Assembly: GCA_934699135.1 (NCBI GenBank)
Contig: CAKUVM010000006.1
Coordinates: forward strand, 6,875 to 70,874
Origin: an uncultured Bacteroidales bacterium
Lineage (GTDB): Bacteria; Bacteroidota; Bacteroidia; Bacteroidales; Marinilabiliaceae
Direction of reading: 5' to 3'
DNA: 64,000 bases
The notes below the pieces were generated by a model. That model did no database searches and was not told where the DNA came from. It was given only the letters and a program-made list of their open reading frames with translations. The number at the start of each line of letters is the position of its first letter. Positions within the stretch are counted from its first letter, which is position 1. Below are positions 14,173 through 23,314 of this stretch, in pieces. Position numbers and translations under genes: made by a program.

Positions 14173-15435
14173 ATGTCTTTACGGTTACGGCTGACAACGC
14201 TTTTTTCCCTGGAGTTCGCCACTTGGGGCGCCTACCTGACGTCAATGGGCAACTATTTGGCCTCGGAGGGCCTGGGCGACACCATAGGCTACTTCTACTC
14301 TGTCCAGGGCTGGGTGTCTATCTTCATGCCGACGCTCTTCGGCATCATAGCCGACCGCAAGATTGAGGCGCAGAGGCTTCTGGGCATCTCGCACCTGGTG
14401 TCTGGCGCGCTGATGATGTTGGTGTGTTATGTTGGGCTGACCACGCCAAATGTCCGCTTTGCGGACATTTTCCCGCTCTACACCCTGGCGGTGGCCTTTT
14501 ATATGCCCACCTTGGGGCTGGCCAACTCAGCCTCTTACACGGCCATGCAGGGTTCGGGGCTAGACAAGGTGAATGACTTCCCGCGCATAAGGATTTTTGG
14601 CACCGTGGGCTTCTTGGTCTCCATGTGGATGGTGGACCTTATGGGCTTCCAGCAAACCCCGTGGCAGTTCTTGGTGAGCGGGGCGTGGGGCATCGCCTTG
14701 GGCCTCTATGCGTTCACGCTGCCGCACTGCCCCGTGAACACGGCCGAGCAGAAGAGCCAGACATGGCAGGAGCGCATGGGGCTAGACGCGTTCAGGCTCA
14801 TGAAGACGCCGCGCATGTTCCTCTTCTTCTTCTTCTCCATGCTTCTGGGCGTCTCCCTCCAGATAACGAACGGCTACGCCAGCCCATTCATATCCGCCTT
14901 CGGCGGGTTGGAGGAGTATAGGGGCGCGTTTTTTGTGGATCACGCCAACATCCTGATTTCGTTATCGCAGATGTCTGAGACGTTCTGCATCCTGCTCATT
15001 CCGTTCTTCTTGAAGAGATATGGCATCAAGGTTGTCATGCTCATATCGATGTCGGCATGGTTCTTCCGTTTCGGTTTCTTTGGCATAGGCTCCCCGACGT
15101 GGCCCGGCGTGGCCGCCCTCACGCTCTCCATGGTTGTCTACGGCGTGGCTTTTGACTTTTTCAACATATCGGGCTCGTTGTTCGTGGACAGTGAGGTGGA
15201 GCCATCGCGACGCTCTAGCGCGCAGGGTCTCTTTATGCTCATGACCAACGGTCTGGGCGCGGCCATCGGCACCTTGGCGGCCCAGTTGGTGGTGAACCAC
15301 ATGGTGTATTCGCAAAGCGGAGCCGCGGAGCAGATGGAGGGGTGGCGCACCTCGTGGTACATCTTCGCAGCCTACTCGGCCGTTGTATGCGTGGCGTTCG
15401 CCATCCTCTTCAGGGGCAAGAAGAAAGAGGCGTGA
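14173..15435 (+). CDS. Nucleoside:H+ symporter, NupG-like MFS permease
   Basis: The 420 residues form about twelve hydrophobic helices, with the start at ATG 14173 (MSLRLRLTTLFSLEFATWGAYLTSMG). Features of the NHS family are seen: FSLEFATWGAYL and GNYL in helix 1, GIIADRKIEAQRLLGISHL as the loop 2-3 motif, IRIFGTVGFLVSMWMVDL in helix 5, and the end helices around GAAIGTLAAQLVV. It should import nucleosides with protons at the inner membrane. Its own transcript ends in a strong hairpin 18 bases downstream. The exact nucleoside range cannot be told. Confidence 0.85.
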   Translation: MSLRLRLTTLFSLEFATWGAYLTSMGNYLASEGLGDTIGYFYSVQGWVSIFMPTLFGIIADRKIEAQRLLGISHLVSGALMMLVCYVGLTTPNVRFADIFPLYTLAVAFYMPTLGLANSASYTAMQGSGLDKVNDFPRIRIFGTVGFLVSMWMVDLMGFQQTPWQFLVSGAWGIALGLYAFTLPHCPVNTAEQKSQTWQERMGLDAFRLMKTPRMFLFFFFSMLLGVSLQITNGYASPFISAFGGLEEYRGAFFVDHANILISLSQMSETFCILLIPFFLKRYGIKVVMLISMSAWFFRFGFFGIGSPTWPGVAALTLSMVVYGVAFDFFNISGSLFVDSEVEPSRRSSAQGLFMLMTNGLGAAIGTLAAQLVVNHMVYSQSGAAEQMEGWRTSWYIFAAYSAVVCVAFAILFRGKKKEA

Positions 15436-15452
15436 CGCCCCCGCGCTTCACG

Positions 15453-15506
15453 AAAAAGCCGGCCACCGCTCAGTCAATTGCGCGGGGGCCGGCCTTTTGT
15501 TTTGTC
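15453..15506. terminator. Bidirectional terminator
   Basis: GCCGGCC (15458-15464) pairs with GGCCGGC around a 24-base loop. TTTTGTTTT follows on plus and TTTTT on minus, serving the permease and the convergent repeat lipoprotein. Confidence 0.7.
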
Positions 15507-15514
15507 ACGTTGTC

Positions 15515-16606
15515 CTACTCGGCCTTATCGGCCGCGCGGCACTCGTCTCGCGTGGCGTGGGAAGATTTGGAATATGAGAATTCCAAGCCTGAACGGGAGG
15601 TGAGGTTTTTCTTCAGGTTGGCCATGTTCTCCTCCGTTGACCACATATAGCCGGTTGTGGAGACGTCTAGCACGGTCACTTTAAAGAAGAAGCAAGCGTT
15701 GCCCTCATCGCCGTCGGCATCGTCAAAGGCCTCGCAGGCCTCCTCGTCGGCAATGTCAGAGAGTTGGCAATCAACGGTGAGGCCCATGACCTCATAGTCG
15801 GCCGTCAGAAGTTTTGCGGCGGCCTCTGTCATCCACTCATAGTTCTCCACGACCACGTCGCCGTCTCGTTTCACGGTCACCACATAGCAATGCTCTTGCG
15901 ACTTATATTTCTCCTGCTCGCGGTCGTCGGCGTCATCGCAGGCGTCCTCGTCCTTGTTGTCGGAGAGCGAAACATCCACCTTGTAGCCGGCTTTCTCAGC
16001 TGCCAGCTCCAGAGCCTTAACCTCTGCGGCCGTTCCCCACTCATAGGAGCTGAGGACAGCCTCGCCGTCTTTCTTCACCGTGACGTAATAGCAATATTTG
16101 TCGGCCTCGCCCTTGCTCTCGCACTCGTCTTCATCGGCATTGCTCTTGCTCACCGAGGCCTTGGCTTTCATGGCGGAGCAGATGGCATCCCAAGCCTTGA
16201 CCCTGGCGGCGTATGCTGTGGCGTTCTCAATGTAGTAGTAGTTCCGGACCACTGTCGCCCCCGTGGCCGAGAAGCAGTAGCAGCCCTCGCCTTGGTAACC
16301 CTTGCCGGCCACTTCATTGTAGTTGGCCTCTTCGCACTCATCTTCCGTCTTATCCACTTTTTCCAGGCTAACGCTCGCGCCCGGAACAGAGATTAATGAA
16401 GAGCGAAGGTCACGATATTTAATCGCCTCGCCTTTGTCGAAATAGAAATAGTTGACGACGGACGAAGAGCCGATGGTGGTAGTCACTTTGTAGCAACCTT
16501 CGGCGGAGTCGTCTCCCGATGGGGAGTCGTTTTCCTCATGACACGAAGTGGCCATCATAGAGATGGCTATGGCAAGCGCGAGGCTTTTGAAACTTATACC
16601 GTTCAT
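15515..16606 (-). CDS. Lipoprotein of five Cys-paired tandem repeats, unknown
   Basis: The 363-residue protein has a signal helix and lipobox (SMMATSC, lipid Cys22) followed by HEEND, an acidic start as in surface-exported Bacteroidota lipoproteins. The rest is five repeats of about 63-71 residues. Each opens with a Cys plus aromatic strand (GCYKVTT, GCYCFSA, YCYYVTV, HCYVVTV, ACFFFKV), then a Y/F-rich turn (NYFYF, NYYYI, SYEWG, NYEWM, GYMWS), a helix, and an acidic segment with a second Cys (DECEE, DECES, DACDD, EACEA, DECRA). The two Cys are 53, 53, 51, 51 and 51 residues apart, which suggests one disulfide per repeat. I do not recognise the domain. It lies 82 bases after the ABC exporter pair on the same strand. 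Confidence 0.75.
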   Translation of the reverse strand: MNGISFKSLALAIAISMMATSCHEENDSPSGDDSAEGCYKVTTTIGSSSVVNYFYFDKGEAIKYRDLRSSLISVPGASVSLEKVDKTEDECEEANYNEVAGKGYQGEGCYCFSATGATVVRNYYYIENATAYAARVKAWDAICSAMKAKASVSKSNADEDECESKGEADKYCYYVTVKKDGEAVLSSYEWGTAAEVKALELAAEKAGYKVDVSLSDNKDEDACDDADDREQEKYKSQEHCYVVTVKRDGDVVVENYEWMTEAAAKLLTADYEVMGLTVDCQLSDIADEEACEAFDDADGDEGNACFFFKVTVLDVSTTGYMWSTEENMANLKKNLTSRSGLEFSYSKSSHATRDECRAADKAE

Positions 16607-16688
16607 ATGGTTAGGATGTCGAGATTTTTTCTTTTGACCGTGACGATGTTACGACAATTTGACGATATTGTTACACATAATTTTACAT

Positions 16689-18497
16689 TTAAGTCATGAA
16701 CTGACTGTCAAACAAATGCTTATATGCGCCATTTTTCGCCATAAGGCTCTCATGCGTACCCATCTCGACCAAGCGTCCGTGATCCATCACGATGATCAGA
16801 TCCGCCTTGCGGACTGTGCACAGGCGATGAGCTATGACGATGCACGTCCGCCCCTTGACCAGATTCGCCATGGCGCATTGGAGCATAAGCTCCGTGCGAG
16901 AGTCTACGCAACTCGTGGCCTCGTCTAGCACAAGCATGGGCGCGCGGCTGTGCATGGCCCGGGCAATGGAGAGCAGCTGCGCCTGCCCGGAGCTCAGGCT
17001 GCCGTCAATGGCGAGAACATCCGACGCGTAGGCGTCTGGCAGTCTCTCTATGAACGAATCCGCCTGGGCCTGGCGCGCACTCTCGGCCACCTCCGGCAGC
17101 GACGAACGGGACACATCGGAATAGGAGATATTATAGGCCACGGAGCCTGAGAAAAGCGCGGGGTCTTGAAGCACAATGGCCATTGAGCCGCGCAACGCCC
17201 CTAACCCCACCGCTCGGATGTCTACGCCGCCAATGCTTATGCTGCCCTCCGTCACGTCGTAGAAGCGCGCCAAGAGGTTTATGAGCGTGGTCTTGCCCGC
17301 GCCCGTGCCGCCAACAATGGCCACAGTGCAGCCCTGCGGCACGCTGAAAGAGACATCCCGCAAAGCCCATACGCCAGGGCTGTAAGCAAAAGAGACGTGG
17401 CTGAACTCAACGTCGCCGCGCAAGATGCCGCCCGCGTCAGACCGCTTGCGGCCTCTTTCTACCCGGCTAGGCTCGTCAATGACGCTGAAGACGCGCCATG
17501 CGCCGACAACGGCAGCCTGAACGGCATTGAACTGCGACGCCATCATATTGACAGGGCGCAGGAATTGCCTGGCATATAGCAAGAATGACTGTATGACGCC
17601 AACCGACACCGCGCCCCTGAGAGCCAACACGCCGCCCACGGCGGCCACGAGCATATATGTGGCGTTATCTAGCAGACGCAGCAGCGGCATAAGCATCCCA
17701 CTGTTCACCTGCGACCTCTCGCCCGCCTCGCGCAACTCCGCGTTCGCCTGCGAGAAAGCCTCCCGCCAACGCCCCTCAGCCCCTAGCGAGCGGATGACGC
17801 GCAGCCCGCCAAGGCTTTCCTCGGCCAACTCCCCCACCCGCCCCACGGCTTCTTGCTGGCGGGCGAAAAGCACACGCGAGCGCGATGACACCACGCGCGA
17901 CAAAATGATGACGGCAGGCACGCTGAGGCACACCACCACGGTCAGCCAGCCACTCATGACCCACATGGCCACAAGCATGGCGCACATGGTGACGAGCGTG
18001 GTGACCACCTGCGCCAAGGCGGGTCCCAAGCCCTCGCGCACAGCCTCGGCATCGCTCATGAAGCGGCTAAGGATGTCGCCACGGCCACGTGTGTCAAAAT
18101 AGGCAACGTCTTTGGCCAAAAGGCTCTCCATAAGGCAAGCGCGCAAACGCCCCGCCACCTTGTGAGACAACGCCGAAACGGAATATTCTTGCGCCCAGGC
18201 TGCAACGAAACCAACCACGTATACGACAGCAAGGCGCGACAAATGCCGCAGCAGCCGCGCCCAGTCTATACTCAACCCCTCAGAGGCCGACACGCAACGG
18301 TCTATGGCGCGCCCCACCTCAATGGGAGCCAGCAAAGCCGAGGCTACGGAAGACGCCGAGGCCAAGACGACAACCGCCAACAGCCACGGGTGCCGCGTCA
18401 CAAACGGCAGAAGCCGACGCAAGACGGCGAGGCTGTGTCTCGCCGACAGCGAGACGCGGGGCGGGACGGAAACGCGACGTGGCCAAAGGCGTGGCAT
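16689..18497 (-). CDS. ABC exporter subunit, catalytic-site half (TM288-like)
   Basis: I start at ATG 18497 (MPRLWPRRVSV), 14 bases after the partner's stop; the frame is open further up into that gene. The 602 residues have an N-terminal six-helix export domain (about 45-330) and an ATPase domain: Walker A GGTGAGKTT, Q-loop IVLQDPALF, signature SLSSGQAQ, Walker B with the catalytic Glu (MLVLDEATSCVD) and H-loop IVIAHRL. The signature has Ser for the second residue's Gly, as on the non-hydrolytic site side of heterodimeric exporters. Together with the upstream gene it forms a TM287/288- or BmrCD-type multidrug or lipid exporter. Substrate unknown. Confidence 0.85.
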   Translation of the reverse strand: MPRLWPRRVSVPPRVSLSARHSLAVLRRLLPFVTRHPWLLAVVVLASASSVASALLAPIEVGRAIDRCVSASEGLSIDWARLLRHLSRLAVVYVVGFVAAWAQEYSVSALSHKVAGRLRACLMESLLAKDVAYFDTRGRGDILSRFMSDAEAVREGLGPALAQVVTTLVTMCAMLVAMWVMSGWLTVVVCLSVPAVIILSRVVSSRSRVLFARQQEAVGRVGELAEESLGGLRVIRSLGAEGRWREAFSQANAELREAGERSQVNSGMLMPLLRLLDNATYMLVAAVGGVLALRGAVSVGVIQSFLLYARQFLRPVNMMASQFNAVQAAVVGAWRVFSVIDEPSRVERGRKRSDAGGILRGDVEFSHVSFAYSPGVWALRDVSFSVPQGCTVAIVGGTGAGKTTLINLLARFYDVTEGSISIGGVDIRAVGLGALRGSMAIVLQDPALFSGSVAYNISYSDVSRSSLPEVAESARQAQADSFIERLPDAYASDVLAIDGSLSSGQAQLLSIARAMHSRAPMLVLDEATSCVDSRTELMLQCAMANLVKGRTCIVIAHRLCTVRKADLIIVMDHGRLVEMGTHESLMAKNGAYKHLFDSQFMT

Positions 18498-18511
18498 GCG
18501 GGTTCTAAATT

Positions 18512-20212
18512 TTATGCTGTGGTTTGAGACTGAAAGACTTCGCGATAGGCGGCGCAAGTCTTCATCAGATGGTCGTGAGAGCCACGGGCGACAACCTTGC
18601 CGGCTTCAAGCATAATGATCTGGTCGGCGAGAGACGCGATGGAGACGCGCTGCGACACAATGACTTTGGTGCATGGCATGGAGACCAGATGACGGCGTAT
18701 GCGCAACTCAGTGGCAGCGTCTAGCGCATTGAGGCTGTCGTCTATGATGAGGACGTCTGGCCTTGGGGCCAGGGCGCGGGCCAGGGAGAGTCTTTGGCGC
18801 TGCCCGCCAGAGAGGTTACGGCCCCCTTGCTCAACTTGATATTGTAGAGCGCCAGGCAGGGAGCGGACAAACTCCTCCGCACCGGAGAGGCGCAAGGCCT
18901 CCCACACATCGGCATCGGACGCGGCAGGGACGCCCATTACAATGTTTTGGCGCACCGTACCCGCGAAAAGCAACGCGTCCTGCATGGCCACGGCCACGTG
19001 CCGGCGCAAGTCAGCGCGCCCAATGGCGGACACGGGCGTCCCGCCCACAGACACGCACCCGCCCGTGGGAGCGTATAGTCCCGCTAAAATGTTGACAATG
19101 GTGGATTTGCCCGCCCCCGTCTCCCCCATTATGACCAGTGTGCCTCCTTGTGGGACGGAGAAAGAGACGTCTTGCAACTGCAAGCGCGAGGCCTGGGACG
19201 AATAAGAGAACGAGACATGGGAGAAGACGACATCCCCATTGACAAAAGGGAGGCCACCGGCCTCAGCCTCCACCCTAGCCTCAAGCACCTCGCTCACCCT
19301 GCCCAACGAGGCCTTGGCCTGCGTCACGATGACCATGACACGCGACGCCATCATGACAGCCACCTGTATTTGAGCCAAATAGCTTATGGCCGCCATGACC
19401 CCGCCAACGTTAAGCGCCGAGCGCCCGAAGCCTCCCGCGCCCAAATATATGATGAGGGCCACACCCGCGTTGAGGGCGAAGCTGACCACGGGCATGAGGC
19501 CAGACATGAGGCCAGACACCGCGAGAGACTGGCGCGTGAGGCCGTCATTGGCCCGTGAGAACCTGGCTCTTTCCAAAGGCTCGCCCCGATAGGCCTTGGC
19601 CACACGCACCCCCGCCACGGTCTCGCGCACAGTTCTGGTCACATCGTCTCGCCGTCCCTGCAGCCTCATAAAGAGTGGATAGGCGCAGCGCAGAGACACC
19701 ACAACAAAGGTGAATGACGCCACCATGATGGAGACGATGACGATGGAGACGTCTACACTGATGAAGAGCGACATGGCCACCGAGCCAATGAAAAGCAACG
19801 GCGCGCGGAAAAGCAATCGCATGGAGGCCTGCACCGCCTGCTGCACCCGCGCCACATCGTCCGTCACACGGGTGAGGAGCGACGGCACGCCCAGGCGGTC
19901 TACCTCTGCCAAAGGAAGGCGCGTCAGGCGGTCATATGCGTCGGCGCGCATCTTGGCTCCCAAGCCATAGGCCACGCGACCGGCGGCACGGATGGAGAAA
20001 AGGCCGCCAGCCGCGCCCAATAGCATGATGGCCACCATCTTGAGGCACGTGGGCATGATGACGTTCGCCTCGCCGCCCAATATGCCACGGTCGACAATGC
20101 GCGCCATGAGCTCAGGCTGGGCAAGCTCTGCCCACACCTCTAGCAGCACGCACAGAGGGGCCGCGATGGCCAAGAGGGCATAGGGACGTATGTATTTTAC
20201 AATGAGGCGCAT
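18512..20212 (-). CDS. ABC exporter subunit, degenerate-site half (TM287-like)
   Basis: The start is ATG 20212 (MRLIVKYIRPYALLA); the preceding TTG is less likely. The 566 residues have six export helices and an ATPase domain with Walker A GETGAGKST, Q-loop VAMQDALLF and canonical signature NLSGGQRQRLSLARAL. In Walker B the catalytic Glu is Asp (VLIIDDSLNALD) and the H-loop His is Gln (VIVSQRV), the same two changes seen in TM287. So its own site binds but poorly hydrolyses ATP, and the pair works as an asymmetric exporter at the inner membrane. It is the first gene of the pair. Upstream, minus-strand TACTTTTA near 20245 may be part of its promoter. Confidence 0.87.
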   Translation of the reverse strand: MRLIVKYIRPYALLAIAAPLCVLLEVWAELAQPELMARIVDRGILGGEANVIMPTCLKMVAIMLLGAAGGLFSIRAAGRVAYGLGAKMRADAYDRLTRLPLAEVDRLGVPSLLTRVTDDVARVQQAVQASMRLLFRAPLLFIGSVAMSLFISVDVSIVIVSIMVASFTFVVVSLRCAYPLFMRLQGRRDDVTRTVRETVAGVRVAKAYRGEPLERARFSRANDGLTRQSLAVSGLMSGLMPVVSFALNAGVALIIYLGAGGFGRSALNVGGVMAAISYLAQIQVAVMMASRVMVIVTQAKASLGRVSEVLEARVEAEAGGLPFVNGDVVFSHVSFSYSSQASRLQLQDVSFSVPQGGTLVIMGETGAGKSTIVNILAGLYAPTGGCVSVGGTPVSAIGRADLRRHVAVAMQDALLFAGTVRQNIVMGVPAASDADVWEALRLSGAEEFVRSLPGALQYQVEQGGRNLSGGQRQRLSLARALAPRPDVLIIDDSLNALDAATELRIRRHLVSMPCTKVIVSQRVSIASLADQIIMLEAGKVVARGSHDHLMKTCAAYREVFQSQTTA

Positions 20213-20278
20213 CAAAAAAGGTTGGACTTTCGTAGACGTAAAAGTAAGGACTATATTTCATTTAACGCCCGGCTAGGC

Positions 20279-20308
20279 TTGTCATCTAAGACGGCGTAGC
20301 TATCTTTG
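20279..20308 (+). promoter_or_regulatory. Promoter of the 20341 lipoprotein
   Basis: TTG at 20279-20281, 19 bases, TATCTTTG at 20301-20308; about 30 bases to the ATG. Confidence 0.65.
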
Positions 20309-20340
20309 CGCAGTGATAATAAATTAAACTTAACCACCTA

Positions 20341-20865
20341 ATGAAAACATCTTTAAAGCTCACCGCGGCCGCGCTTTGCGCCCTCTCACTGTTCGCCGCA
20401 AGCTGTGACGATGATGATGACGACAACGGCCCAGACAGCGGCAGCACCATCACCACGACACGCTACGCCGGCAACACGTCAATATCGGCCGCAGGCGAGA
20501 TTTTCACGACCGCAGACACCATGACCATTGCCCCCATGGGCAAAACAGGCATGGTGACCATCACCATGGCTGCGCGCAAGCTCACCATTGCCCAGGCTAA
20601 CAATCTGGAGGTGAACGTGGGCGGCTTCACCATTGACAGCGTCGAGGTGAAGGGCACGAACAACAACATAAGCCGCAAGAACCCGTTCAACGCCACCGCC
20701 AAAGTCGGAATTGGCGGCAGCGTGAACGAGCTGACTGTCAGCGGCAAGTTGGAGAGCGGGATGGCAAATGGCCGCAACGGCGTTCTGTCACTAGCCGACG
20801 TGAAAATAGGCAACATGCCCGTGTCCATCTCCTCTTTCTCCTTCCTTGGCGACAAGGTCGAGTAG
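20341..20865 (+). CDS. Surface lipoprotein, calycin-like
   Basis: The 174 residues start with a signal helix and lipobox (LSLFAASC, lipid Cys22) followed by DDDDDDN, a strong acidic signal for export to the cell surface in Bacteroidota. The mature part is all-beta by pattern: repeated Thr/Ser-rich strands (TITTTRYAGNTSIS, MTIAPMGKTGMVTITM, SVNELTVSGKLES) and a closing VSISSFSFLGDKVE. This resembles the small calycin/DUF4925-like lipoproteins common in Bacteroidales. Ligand unknown. It precedes the VanZ-like gene by 4 bases, so the two are probably one transcript. Confidence 0.6.
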   Translation: MKTSLKLTAAALCALSLFAASCDDDDDDNGPDSGSTITTTRYAGNTSISAAGEIFTTADTMTIAPMGKTGMVTITMAARKLTIAQANNLEVNVGGFTIDSVEVKGTNNNISRKNPFNATAKVGIGGSVNELTVSGKLESGMANGRNGVLSLADVKIGNMPVSISSFSFLGDKVE

Positions 20866-20869
20866 GCCG

Positions 20870-21265
20870 ATGGCTCACAGCTTGACTCTGAAAGGCGTGG
20901 CCCGATGGGTCCCGGCCGCGGCCATCATCGCCTGTAGCTGGACTCTCTCCTCTATGCCTACCATTGAGCAGATGCCGCAGTTTTGGAACGCAGACAAGCT
21001 CGTCCATACCATATGCTACGGCGGACTCGCGTTCTGGATGGCATTTGGGGCCGACGGCACGCCACGAGACAAGAAGTGGCGTTGGGCAATCCCCGTGCTC
21101 ATGACCGCGGCCTATGGCATGGTGGACGAGGCTCACCAGAGCTTCACCCCCGGCCGCGACTGCTCGCTGCTAGACTGGGCGGCAGACGTGTGCGGGGCCT
21201 GCCTTGGCAGTTGGGCCTATGGCCTTGTGGCCGATTTTGTCACGAAGCTGCGCAAAAGGGACTAG
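20870..21265 (+). CDS. VanZ-like membrane protein
   Basis: Starting at ATG 20870 (MAHSLTLKGVARW), the 131 residues have about four membrane helices with VanZ landmarks: the NADKLVHTICYGGLAFWM helix, then MVDEAHQSFTPGRDCSLLDWAADVCGACLG, in which the E-x-x-Q-x-F-x-P-x-R pattern is the family signature. VanZ proteins are small inner-membrane proteins; one confers teicoplanin resistance, but most have no known job. No resistance genes are near. It is followed by a strong hairpin shared with the convergent GH97 gene. Confidence 0.85.
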   Translation: MAHSLTLKGVARWVPAAAIIACSWTLSSMPTIEQMPQFWNADKLVHTICYGGLAFWMAFGADGTPRDKKWRWAIPVLMTAAYGMVDEAHQSFTPGRDCSLLDWAADVCGACLGSWAYGLVADFVTKLRKRD

Positions 21266-21287
21266 GGACGGCCACACTAACAAAAAG

Positions 21288-21334
21288 AGCGGAGGCGCGG
21301 AATCGTCTTATGGTGACGAGACTGCGCCTCCGCT
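21288..21334. terminator. Bidirectional terminator
   Basis: AGCGGAGGCGC (21288-21298) pairs perfectly with GCGCCTCCGCT (21324-21334). The T-run is TCTTTTTG on minus and TTTATG on plus, so it is stronger for the GH97 side. Confidence 0.75.
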
Positions 21335-21361
21335 TTATGTCATATTGAGAACTCCGCCGGG

Positions 21362-23308
21362 CTAATTGCCGCCAACCATCACCACGGCCCCTTGCGGCAT
21401 GACGGTCAGGTGGCCAGTCTTCTTGCCGACTTTCACCTCCGAGAGCTTCACAAGGTCAATCGTCTTGCCATCTTGATATAGGCTCACCTCGTCACCCTGG
21501 GCGAAAGGCAGCTCCACGTTGAGTTTCAGCGTCTCGCCAGTGCCATTGATGGCCGCGAGATACCATTTGGCGCCATGGCGGCGCGCCAAGACCACGTATC
21601 GGCCAGGGTATCCGTCAATGATTCTTGTCTCGTCCCACGTGGTGGGGACTTGCTTCAAGAAGTCGACGCACTCGGCTGGGGCGTCGGTCAAGTTGTTGGG
21701 AGCCAAGGCGAAGAATTGCATAGGGTTTTGGAACGCAATGGCTGTGGCGAGTGAGAAGACTTGCGACGTCTTCCTGAGATTGCCGCTCTTGTTGTCTCGA
21801 CTCATATGACGGTTAAGGAATGAGCCGCCATACTCCATGCAGCCCACGGCGTTGCGGATGAAGGGGTGGAGGGTGGCGCTCATGGCCTCAATGTCGCAGT
21901 GGTGCTGTTCGAAAATGAGGTTCTCCGACGCCAAAACGGCCTCCGAGCCGACGTAGTTGGGATACATGCGCTCCCACCCTCTTGGCAGCGTTGCCCCGTG
22001 GAAGATGACGAAGAGGCCCGCATCGGCGGCGTCGGACAATATGTCTTCATAGAGCCGCATGGTCTCCTGCTTGTCTCCGCCAAAGAAATCGACCTTGATT
22101 CCCTTGACGCCCAAGTCTCGCATCCACCTCATCTGCTCTTTGCGGGCGATAGCGCGGTCCATAAGGTTGGTGGGTCCCTGCACAATGTCGTTCCAATAGC
22201 CGGAAGATGAGTACCACAGCACGACGCCCACGCCTCGCTCCTTTGCATACTCCACCAGGCTTGCAATGCCGTCGCGGCCGATGTTCACATCCCACCAGTT
22301 GTCTATCAAGACATAAGAATAGCCCATGTCTCGGGCGAAGTCTACGTAGGTCTTCTGGTCATCCGCGTTAATGCTGGCGTCTTGCCACAGTATCCAGCTC
22401 CACGTGCCTTTGCCGTAGGCTGGCCTCCAACCGATGGAGAACTGCGGTTCCACCACATCCCACGTTATGGTTTGCTCGGCGACCGTGGCGGGCGTCTGCC
22501 CCACGCTGATGGTGCGCCACGGCGTATGGCCCGGCAGTGCCATGGCGGGCTCTGGCGTGCCGTTGCCATTGTTCTCCTCGGGCATAGGGAACGCCACGGA
22601 GTAGGCCCCGTCGGAATAGTCGCTCAGGTGAGAGGCGCAGTAGCGGCTGCTCACGCCCGTCTCGCTCACAAGGGCCCAGGCCTTGCCGCCTACGTTGAAC
22701 AGGCATGGGAACGTGTAGCCGTGGCCGTATGCTGACTTGCGGTCCATGGGCGCGTCGAGCGTGTACTCCTCCTCATATGACGGCTTTGTGCGCTTCCAGC
22801 CTATCATGGCGTCGCTTTGGGGCGTGAGGAAAGTGGTGGTCTGCCGCGGGAAACGGAACTCCGTGGCCTCGCTCATAACTCGGACACTCCCCGTCTCGCC
22901 TTGCCTCGGTATGGCATATCGGAAGGCCAGGGAGTTGTTTTCCACCACCATTTCCACCTCGAGCCTCAGGCCGTCTCTGCCGCTCGCCCACACCGTTCTC
23001 CTCTTGGCTGGCACATTGACGCGGCTGCGCTTGATGCGGTCTAGGGAATAGTCGAAATTCACGTCGTGGCACGCGGTGCTGTCTATCACCAAACCTTCGG
23101 CCAAAGAGCCGAAATTGGCCACGAGGCCCAGTCGCGACGGCAAGATGACGTCTTGCCCGTCATACGTGACAGCGTAGGTCAGGCGACCGCCGTCGGCAGT
23201 TGTGGAGACGATGAGTCGGCCGTCGGGGCTGACTGTCTTTACCGTGTCGGCGGCCAAAGACGGAGATGCCGCCAAAGACGCGGCCATAAGCAGGAAGAGG
23301 TGTCGCAT
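21362..23308 (-). CDS. GH97 glycoside hydrolase, retaining type
   Basis: The 648 residues have a cleavable signal peptide (to about residue 20, SLAAD) and the three-part GH97 layout: N-terminal beta-sandwich (to about 280), TIM barrel (about 290-560) and C-terminal beta domain. The barrel shows FSIGWRPAYGKGTWSWILWQD, SYVLIDNWWD, GVVLWYSSSG and IKVDFFGGDKQ, where Asp407 sits at the nucleophile position of the retaining alpha-galactosidase branch (BT1871 Asp415). Glu462 (LASENL) is at the matching acid/base spacing. The inverting SusB branch lacks that Asp, so alpha-galactosidase-like action in the periplasm is the better guess. The ATG lies 6 bases after aroA, so it may share the aro transcript. 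Confidence 0.88.
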   Translation of the reverse strand: MRHLFLLMAASLAASPSLAADTVKTVSPDGRLIVSTTADGGRLTYAVTYDGQDVILPSRLGLVANFGSLAEGLVIDSTACHDVNFDYSLDRIKRSRVNVPAKRRTVWASGRDGLRLEVEMVVENNSLAFRYAIPRQGETGSVRVMSEATEFRFPRQTTTFLTPQSDAMIGWKRTKPSYEEEYTLDAPMDRKSAYGHGYTFPCLFNVGGKAWALVSETGVSSRYCASHLSDYSDGAYSVAFPMPEENNGNGTPEPAMALPGHTPWRTISVGQTPATVAEQTITWDVVEPQFSIGWRPAYGKGTWSWILWQDASINADDQKTYVDFARDMGYSYVLIDNWWDVNIGRDGIASLVEYAKERGVGVVLWYSSSGYWNDIVQGPTNLMDRAIARKEQMRWMRDLGVKGIKVDFFGGDKQETMRLYEDILSDAADAGLFVIFHGATLPRGWERMYPNYVGSEAVLASENLIFEQHHCDIEAMSATLHPFIRNAVGCMEYGGSFLNRHMSRDNKSGNLRKTSQVFSLATAIAFQNPMQFFALAPNNLTDAPAECVDFLKQVPTTWDETRIIDGYPGRYVVLARRHGAKWYLAAINGTGETLKLNVELPFAQGDEVSLYQDGKTIDLVKLSEVKVGKKTGHLTVMPQGAVVMVGGN

Positions 23309-23314
23309 AGTAGG

